From Molanna angustata (lineage: Eukaryota; Arthropoda; Insecta; Trichoptera; Molannidae), in NCBI GenBank assembly GCA_963576475.1, contig OY754964.1, positions 48,992,861 to 49,056,860 on the forward strand: DNA of 64,000 bases, written 5' to 3'. Made by a program: the position numbers and the translations under genes. Within the stretch, counting starts at the first letter, position 1; each line of letters begins with the position of its first letter. A model generated the notes under the pieces. It had not been told where the DNA came from. It worked only from the letters and a program-made list of their open reading frames with translations, and made no database searches. Below are positions 56,500 through 64,000 of this stretch, one piece after another.

Positions 56500-57244
56500 T
56501 CCAACTGTCGATTTGTTCAGGAGAACTTTGTTCTCTTAACATATCGACAATGTATCAAGCCAGAATACGCGAGAATTGTATGGAGAGGTCTACTTTTTTC
56601 ATGGATTTTCCAACTTTGAAGTCAAAAAACACCAACTTAGAGGCTTCGCAGCATATATGTTCGATACACGGATTTACTCAGAATTCGGAGTAGAACATTT
56701 CGTGTGTCTGTGTGTGTGTGTGTCTGTGTGTGTGTCTGTGTGTCTGTGTGTGTGTCTGTGTGTGTGTGTGTCTGTGTGTCCGTCCCCCCCTTATAACTTT
56801 TGATCCGCTCAATTTACAGAGCCTAAAATTTCAGAATATATAAACAGTTACAGGCCTACAAAACTTTTGTACTCGGAATTTTGAATTTTTGTTTCAGTCA
56901 GGGGTTATCAACTTTTGAATTTTTATTTTATTTTTCCATATATCTCAGAAACCATAAACGGTAGAACGCTGAAAATTGGTACAAACATAGACAAATACAA
57001 AATCTCAAATTAGTTTTTTCAAAAAAATTCCAGGGTTTCTCAAACATTTTTAATTAAGAAAAATATTATTTTTATGATAAATTTATGAGTTTAACTGCCT
57101 ATATTTCCAAAACTTTTACAATTATCGAAAAAAGCCGAAACACCCCAACTAGATAATTTAATTTTCTATAAAAAATATTAACATTGTAGTAGAAGATCTC
57201 AATTTTTTTTTAACAATTTTTTTAAAAATTGAATTTAGTGACGA
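56500..57244 (+). mobile_element. Helitron/HINE-like element, 3'-truncated copy 2
   Basis: Begins TCCAACTGTCGAT and is very close to copy 1, including the same GT repeat pattern, but breaks off at TTTAGTGACG and lacks the 3' subterminal repeat and CTAG. A 44-bp AT-rich linker follows before copy 3. Confidence 0.85.
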
Positions 57245-57288
57245 ATAAATAATAATAATATCAATAATAATATTATGATATCAATTAA

Positions 57289-58311
57289 TCCAACTGTCGA
57301 TTTGTTCAGGAGAACTTTGTTCTCTTAACATATCGACAATGTATCAAGCCAGAATACGCGAGAATTGTATGGAGAGGTCTACTTTTTTCACGGCTTTTCC
57401 AACTTTGAAGTCAAAAAACACCAACTTAGAGGCATCGCAGCATATATGTTCCATACACGGATTTACTCAGAATTCGGAGTAGAACATTTCGTGTGTCTGT
57501 GTGTCTGTGTGTGTGTCTGTGTGTCTGTGTGTGTGTGTGTCCGTCCCCCCCTTATAACTTTTGATCCGCTCAATTTACAGAGCCTAAAATTTCAGAATAT
57601 ATAAACAGTTACAGGCCTACAAAACTTTTATACTCGGAATTTTGAATTTTTGTTTCAGTCAGGGGTTATCAACTTTTGAATTTTTATTTTATTTTTCCAT
57701 ATATCTCAGAAACCATAAACGCTAGAACGCTGAAAATTAGTACAAACATAGAAAAATACAAAATCTCAAATGAGTTTTTTCAAAAAAATTCCAGGGTTTC
57801 TCAAACATTTTTTATTAAGAAAAATATTTTTTTTATGATAAATTTATGAGTTTAACTGCCTATATTTCCAAAACTTTTACAATTATCGAAAAAAGCCGAA
57901 ACACCCCAACTAGATAATTTAATTTTCTATAAAAAATATTAACATTGTAGTAGAAGATCTCAATTTTTTTTTAACAATTTTTTTAAAAATTGAATTTAGT
58001 GACGACATCGCTTCATACATTTTGTATGGCAGTCGCCTATACACAATATGTAAGAAGACTTAATAGTTTGATACTTCATCTCCAAACAAACATACATACC
58101 ATCATGCTATTTTCATATTCTGGGTAGGAAAAAAGGATCTTCCTCCATACTATCCTATCTTGACATACATACCTACATATGTTGTATAGAAAACAAAATA
58201 TCTGAAAATATTCAATAATTTGTATTTATGGGTTTATAGTTTGGTACATATTCTTCAACTATACATACTATCGCTATCGACAGTTGGATCTCATGTGTTA
58301 CATGCAACTAG
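57289..58311 (+). mobile_element. Helitron/HINE-like element, full-length copy 3
   Basis: 1023 bp with intact TC start, inverted subterminal repeats and CTAG|T end. GT repeat shorter (57490-57540), matching the pattern of 32858-33881 more than copies 1 and 2. Confidence 0.87.
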
Positions 58312-58690
58312 TATTAGGTATATCATGTTTTAATTTTAATACAAAAGTTTATAATATTTGCTGTTTAATAATGGCAGTAAATTAAAATTTATATTTCGTA
58401 AATAGGCGCCTACGTATTTTGGCTGAAAATCAAAGAAAAAGCGATTATGGTTTAGAAATTTCTTAAATAAATCTTTGAGCTTTTTTAGACCATTGTTTGC
58501 AAACGTCGTTTTGTGACATGACTTAAAAACCGCCCTAAGCGATGTTTTGAGTTAACTTTTTATTTCTTTGATGTAGTACTAAGTAAGTTTTTATGATTAC
58601 TAAAATGATTACATTTATATATTTTTTTATTTGGTAGAGGATTTTCTTTATAAGTCTATATTTGGACAAAATTTTTGATGTCATGTTTGT

Positions 58691-59375
58691 AAGGGGGAGA
58701 CTGCTGCCAACGTACCTATTTTTCAATTTGATATAACATCAATATTTCTTATCAAATCGTTTTGAAAAAAATAATTTAGATAGTTTGGTATTCATAAAGA
58801 AAAATGTATCTTTACTTTTTGATAATGTTCTGTATAAATTCTTGTAGAAAAATAATGGCATACCCCGATTTTCAACGTTTATCTTATATTTTTAATAAAA
58901 TATATGGCGTAGTTCAACATATTTTTTTTTAATTAAAGAAGACAAAAATATCTAGAAAAATACGATGTGACGTTGCATTAATGCTTCAGGTTTAGAAAAT
59001 AAACCTAAAAAACATTTATTTTTCATTCAGCCCCATTGCAAAATATAAGTTTTTTTGGATAATTAACTTAACCTGATGCATTAATGCAATGTTACATCGT
59101 ATTTTTCCAGATATTTTGATCTTCTTTAATTTATAAAAAAATATAATGCTCTATACCTTATAGTTTTTAAGAAATTCAAGATAAATGTCAAAAATTGGGG
59201 TATGCATATTATTTTCCTACAAGAATATATATAGAACATAATTAAAAAATTAAGGTTTATTTTTATTTATTAATATCCAAATTAACTAGGTTATTTTTTT
59301 CAAAATGATTCGTTTTGTAGTAATGACGCAAATTCAAATTGAAAAAATAGATACGTTGGCAGCAGTCCCCCCCTT
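58691..59375. mobile_element. Palindromic fold-back element, copy 2
   Basis: 685 bp, same ends and same internal order as 49355-50041 with scattered substitutions, in the same orientation. Flanks differ, so this is a second insertion rather than a segmental duplication. Confidence 0.85.
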
Positions 59376-59574
59376 AATGGTACATTATTTTAATTCCATC
59401 GTATATTTTTTTATCTTGAACAATGAATGAACGAAGCGAAATTGTTTACAAGTTTAGAAAAGCTTAATAGTAAATTTATAAATATACATTTCATGATGGT
59501 TACAATGGAATATTGTCTTTTGAAAAAAATGTAATCAATATGTACTGATTACATTTTTTGTACATAAATATGTA

Positions 59575-60378
59575 TAAAAATATATATTATATAAGTGGGT
59601 ATGATCATGAAACAAGCAATGACTACACAAGTAGGTATGTCTTATATAAATTTTATATAATATGACCGTGTGTAATAAAATAATGAATATTCCTTTTGTA
59701 CATAAATATACGCCCTTGAGGTGAGGTTATCACAAAAACGGCGCTATAAAAATAATCCAAATTTATTATTATTATTAAAAATATATTATATATTATATAA
59801 GTGGGTATAATCATGAAACAAGCAATGTAGTTTACACTATACAAGTAGGTATGTCTTATATAAATTTTATATAATATGAGCGTGTGTAATAAAATAATGA
59901 ATATTCCTTTTGTACATAAATATGCGCCCTTGAGGTTCAAAGCGCCCTTGAGGTGAGGTTATCACAAAAACGGCGCTATAAAAATAATCCAAATTTATTA
60001 TTATTATTAAAAATATATTATATATTATATAAGTGGGTATAATCATGAAACAAGCAATGTAGTTTACACTATACAAGTAGGTATGTCTTATATAAATTTT
60101 ATATAATATGAGCGTGTGTAATAAAATAATGAATATTCCTTTTGTACATAAATATGCGCCCTTGAGGTTCAAAGCGCCCTTGAGGTGAGGTTATCACAAA
60201 AACGGCGCTATAAAAATAATCCAAATTTATTATTATTATTAAAAATATATTATATATTATATAAGTGGGTATAATCATGAAACAAGCAATGTAGTTTACA
60301 CTATACAAGTAGGTAATGTCTTATATAAATTTTATATAATATGAGCGTGTGTAATAAAATAATGAATATTCCTTTTGA
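59575..60378. repeat. Tandem array, 232-bp unit, about 3.5 copies
   Basis: AGCAATGTAGTTTACACTAT lies at 59821, 60053 and 60285 (period 232). An earlier unit at 59615 lacks about 26 bp. Units share GTGGGTATAATCATGAAACA and GTTATCACAAAAACGGCG. Frames of 69-101 codons are shadows of the repeat. Confidence 0.92.
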
Positions 60379-61683
60379 AGGTTGAGTTTCATCCAGGGCT
60401 AGGTCGGTTCGTTTTCAAAAAGAACATATATATACACTGGAAGCAGATTAAGAAAGGCGCTAAAAAAATCTAGTCTAGTCTTATAAAAATTATACCTTCA
60501 CAAATATTTGAATAACATATCGGTATCGATACCATAATTACTTGAGTAAATTCATTATCTGTTTTCATTTTTTTCAGATATTTTAAGGAATACATTTTGT
60601 ATCGTATGTATTTCTGATAGCAGGTATTGATGTTTTTTCCATCACTCTTAAAAAAAAAACCTTTATACTATCAGTGTTGAAATGAGTAATGATCAGGAAT
60701 ACAATTATTCTTGTTTTATTAAGCTGGCAACAAAGACAATAAGAAGGGATTTGCCATTCGCGCGATTATCTTAGGGATTCCACTCTTAGTTAGAAATCCT
60801 AAAACTATCCATTCAACTTCCCGAGATCAATTCCCGATGTAAAAACAGTTTATAATGGGTGAACAAAATGGGTCTAGGCAGTATTGATCAGGACTACTGG
60901 ATCCACTGTTCTCTCGACCCATCTATATTGTCATTTATTAATTTATTTATTTTTATCACGCACCTTAGTAATGAGTTTAGAAATTATGATGGGCGCTGAA
61001 AATCAAAGTTAGGGCCCTGGAACCGAACGAAGTATTGGCGGTATGAGCAAAAGCCTAAATTGTTTACAATTTGCGGCGATATAACAGGTAGCAACGCGAG
61101 TAGATGAACCTAACAAAGGCTTATATTAGTTCGGCACCTGTGTTAATTTATTTCTTGTTTGCCAACAAACACTCCATCATAAATCATAAACAATACCTCT
61201 GACATTTTTCAAATAACTAAGCCCTTATGACACTTTAATTTTGTGCTGTTGCTCGTACTTCACATTATTTTTTTTTCTTTTGAAAAATATCAACGAATTT
61301 CCAACGCTTTCTTTCGATACGATAAATTAATTTGCCTGCACGTGCCACCCGTAATGTCATTCTACGAGGTGTACTTACCTATATAAAAATACACCTTTTA
61401 ACATTAAAGATTGGTTCCGGATTGAAATTTTACAGTGGAAATATTTCCTTGCTAATGAGAATACGAAAAAGCTGTTTGTTTATGTATCGTATAGGTACTG
61501 TAACGAATCTTAATAATTCGTACATAATTCATTACCTAATCTCAACTTAAGGCCTTTGTTAACGCCTATGACCTTGAGAATACGGAATATACATACATAT
61601 GCACACTTATTATCACCAAATCTGTGATTTATAATATTTTTTCGTTAAAAAAGCTAAAATTTAGAGGTTTTTATTCTTTTTTT
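60379..61683. other. AT-rich, nothing supportable
   Basis: Unique-looking sequence; no exon with known motif on either strand. Confidence 0.5.
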
Positions 61684-61840
61684 TTTAACAGATTTTTAAT
61701 TATCTCAATAGAGACGAAGTTGGAATATTTATTGTAGGAGAACCGGGAAATCAAGGCACCTACAGGGCTTACGACCTGTCATCGGCTGGTTTACGTGATC
61801 ACTTTATGCGCTTGCGCAACGTTCACCAATTATGCCTTTC
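61684..61840 (+). repeat. Interspersed repeat 'E', 5' part
   Basis: Nearly identical to 470-620 over 150 bp, ending at CACCAATTATG. The LINE fragment at 61860-62310 starts almost at once, so it may have truncated this copy. Confidence 0.7.
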
Positions 61841-61857
61841 TTTCGTGTCAGCAACGC

Positions 61858-62310
61858 ATTTAAATAATTTTCTGCCAGTGTCTAGCAACGTCAATAGCAC
61901 AATCATTGCCCACCATAAGATCGTGCATGGTGCAGTTTACTGGACTTGAGGGGCAGCTGCACAAATGTGCGGTTTTCTGCTGCTCTCCACAGTCACATGT
62001 AGTTGGTAATCCCTGTTGCAGAAATCCCCATGTAGACAGGTCATCCAGCGTTCTCCCAACGCCCGTCCGCAGTCTGTTTAGTGACTTCCACGTACGCCAC
62101 TCCGCGTTGTGGCCCGGGGGAAGACTCTCCTTAGGGCGGACAAAGTTATCGGGGGCTTCTTGCTGCCATAGACGGAGCCTTTCCTGCTCAGGGTGAGATG
62201 GAAGTGGCTGCGTTGATGTCAGGAAACTTTTGCGTGATCTAAGTCTTATGTCAGGAGGGGCGTGGTCATACAGAGAGTGAGTAGAAAGGGTTTCTGCTTT
62301 GTGCATGTCC
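61858..62310 (-). mobile_element. LINE C-terminal fragment with open frame
   Basis: A 148-codon minus frame contains SLPPGHNAEWRTWKSLNRLR, GVGRTLDDLSTWGF and CDCGEQQKTAHLCSCP, then AIDVARHWQK. This proline-glycine-histidine and cysteine-histidine pattern is the C-terminal zinc-binding tail of a LINE polymerase family. GC content is higher than the surroundings, and the frame lacks stops, so it may be young. The RT itself is absent. Confidence 0.7.
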
Positions 62311-62618
62311 GTCCGATATATAACATTGCGCCTTATGTGAGGTTTTTATTGATAGAAATAGTAATTAAAAAAAGTAAAAACTTAGTCGGTAGATTTTAAT
62401 ATTCTGCCTAAATCATAGGCCTTGTAGTTTTATTGTTAATTAAACTCAAAAAATTCAAAAAGGTTTTATTAAAACTAATTCTACAAAGAAATTATTCAAC
62501 AAATTTTTCAAAGAAGTGAATAAAAACTCTTATATTTTCAAAGAACTTCTGAGGGTTCTGGTGAAAAGATTTTCAAAGTTCACTATTAAGTCTACTGTGT
62601 AAAAGAGGCAGCTTCTTT

Positions 62619-62812
62619 GACCTGGGGGGCATGTCTGGTTCAATCGGCGAAATCAAAACCCTCGTGATTACCCATATCATGGATATAATAATTATATGGA
62701 GTTCTACAATATTTTTAGATGTCATAGAACTCCATACGATAATTATATCCATGATATGGGTAATCACTGGGGTTTTCATTTCGCCGGTCGAACCAGACAT
62801 GCCCCCGTGGTC
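62619..62812. repeat. 194-bp near-perfect hairpin (fold-back)
   Basis: Arms 62619-62706 and 62725-62812 pair with few mismatches around an 18-nt loop. The left arm has CATGTCTGGTTCAATCGGCG and CCCATATCATGGATATAATA; the right arm is the inverse. The outer ends GACC/GGTC also pair. No target duplication was seen. It may be a tiny MITE or a precursor of hairpin RNA. Confidence 0.85.
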
Positions 62813-63884
62813 GATCCATCTCATTCTTCCAGCTAACTTCACTATCAGAGATGTAATAGAGAAGCCTGGATGAGGTAAGTACTAGAAACATATGTTGGAG
62901 ATCACGACCCTCAGCCAAAAGAATAGGACGCTGGAGAGAGAATTCATTAATAATATCTATGTAGAAACAACTAAACAGTATGATGACAAAACTATTGAAA
63001 AATGTTCGTTACCTTCCAGAGAATAGTTAATGATGTCCAAATATAAGAGCCACACCAATACCAATTTGGTCTTGGTCTTGCAAGTGACAAACGCAGTCTT
63101 GGTCTTAGTGAAATGAAAGACTAATAGACTAAGTCTTGAAAGACTTTCGCCAATTACTAGAGCGCTCTACCAACAAGAAATCTTGACTTGAATTAAATGA
63201 CGGAAATTCTGGTTGGTGGAAGAAATTGCCTAATGGCAATAAGCCCACAAGTGTGCATTATATTTTTTTATATTATTTACAAGAAGATAAATAAATAAAG
63301 AAAATCTGGTATTTATCTCAACATAGCCTAACAAAAATATTCAATTTTCTGATTATAATTGCTTCAGTTCAACCAATATATTATTGGAATTATACGATGA
63401 AATTAAAAACAAATCTACAAAAAAAAACCAAACAACTCGTTAACGAAATAATATTTAGGTATAGGTAACTACATTATGATTTATTACGACAGTTTCAACT
63501 GGCTACCGCAAATTAAAAAATATGTAATAAACTTAGAGCAATACATTTGTACGTTTTTAAAAAATATGTTACTTTTAAAACCCTCAACACAATGTACATG
63601 GGAATGGTCTAACCTGTTATTTTGTATAGCATTGTTGTGGGCAAATAAATTTAAATCGTACTTAATTAAAAAGAAAGATTACAAAAACATTTAATTTAAT
63701 GTATGTATGTTATTCAACAGTAGAGTTATTCGTATGAATGAAGAAGGAAAAGACATTTTTGCATAAACAAAATTATAACACCTACGTATATTATAAATAC
63801 AGGTTTATTCCAAAATCATTTTATAAAATGAACATAAAACACCTGTACTAAATCAGTTTAACACCAGACAAGTAACTTTCGGCA
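62813..63884. other. AT-rich, LINE tail only
   Basis: Apart from the LINE tail at 63215-63300, nothing is recognised. Confidence 0.5.
63215..63300 (+). mobile_element. LINE 3' UTR tail
   Basis: GGAAGAAATTGCCTAATGGC then AAGCCCACAAGTGTGCATT and a GATAAATAAATAAAG tail, as at 27265-27345. Confidence 0.5.
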
Positions 63885-64000
63885 AATGAATGAATGAATG
63901 AATGAATGAATGAATGAATGAATGAATGAATGAATGAATGAATGAATGAATGAATGAATGAATGAATGAATGAATGAATGAATGAATGAATGAATGAATG
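63885..64000. repeat. (AATG)n microsatellite
   Basis: Uninterrupted AATG units from 63885 to the end of the window, at least 29 copies. True length unknown. Confidence 0.97.

Noticed and set aside
59653..60308. Related membrane-protein-like frames on the minus strand
   Set aside because: Repeated frames come from the 232-bp tandem DNA unit with AT-rich hydrophobic codons.

Overview
The window looks like a stretch of an insect genome, most probably a moth or butterfly. It is AT-rich. It is built of very long introns and decayed transposable elements, contains the TAGGTACCTA-type motifs common in lepidopteran DNA, and carries four exons of a beaten-path (Beat) family gene. There are no operons or bacterial signals. 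The lepidopteran assignment is an inference from these traits. The insect assignment is firmer because of the Beat exons.

The only host gene I can support is the Beat gene on the minus strand. Exons lie at 42453-42658 (first half of Ig domain 1), 30009-30144 (second half of Ig1), 27514-27647 (start of Ig2) and 19112-19345 (end of Ig2 and a stop codon). Splice phases match across all three introns (12.3, 2.4 and 8.2 kb). The signal-peptide exon(s) must lie upstream, above 42658, and were not found. Flanking DNA at 1-19 kb and 43-64 kb contains no other exon I can defend.

Everything else that is recognisable is mobile or repetitive. The 12.3-kb Beat intron holds a near-perfect head-to-head pair of Penelope-like elements (34020-38110), each encoding reverse transcriptase plus a GIY-YIG nuclease and each ending in a hammerhead-ribozyme-like motif. 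It also holds an R1-clade LINE with an RTE LINE nested inside it, and further RTE pieces. The 8.2-kb intron holds a young non-autonomous LTR retroelement (19683-23559), a 73-bp x 11 minisatellite and two LINE fragments with reverse transcriptase. Several insertions are dated by clean target-site duplications (51875/52627, 31183/31769, 43969/44270, 15052/15353, 39750/39848, 14294/14666).

The right third (46-64 kb) is dominated by fold-back (palindromic) DNA elements, three head-to-tail copies of a Helitron/HINE-like element with a GT microsatellite, a 232-bp tandem array, LINE 3' ends and a striking 194-bp hairpin. At least three tRNA-derived SINE families recur across the window. Long AT-rich stretches with nothing supportable are stated as such.
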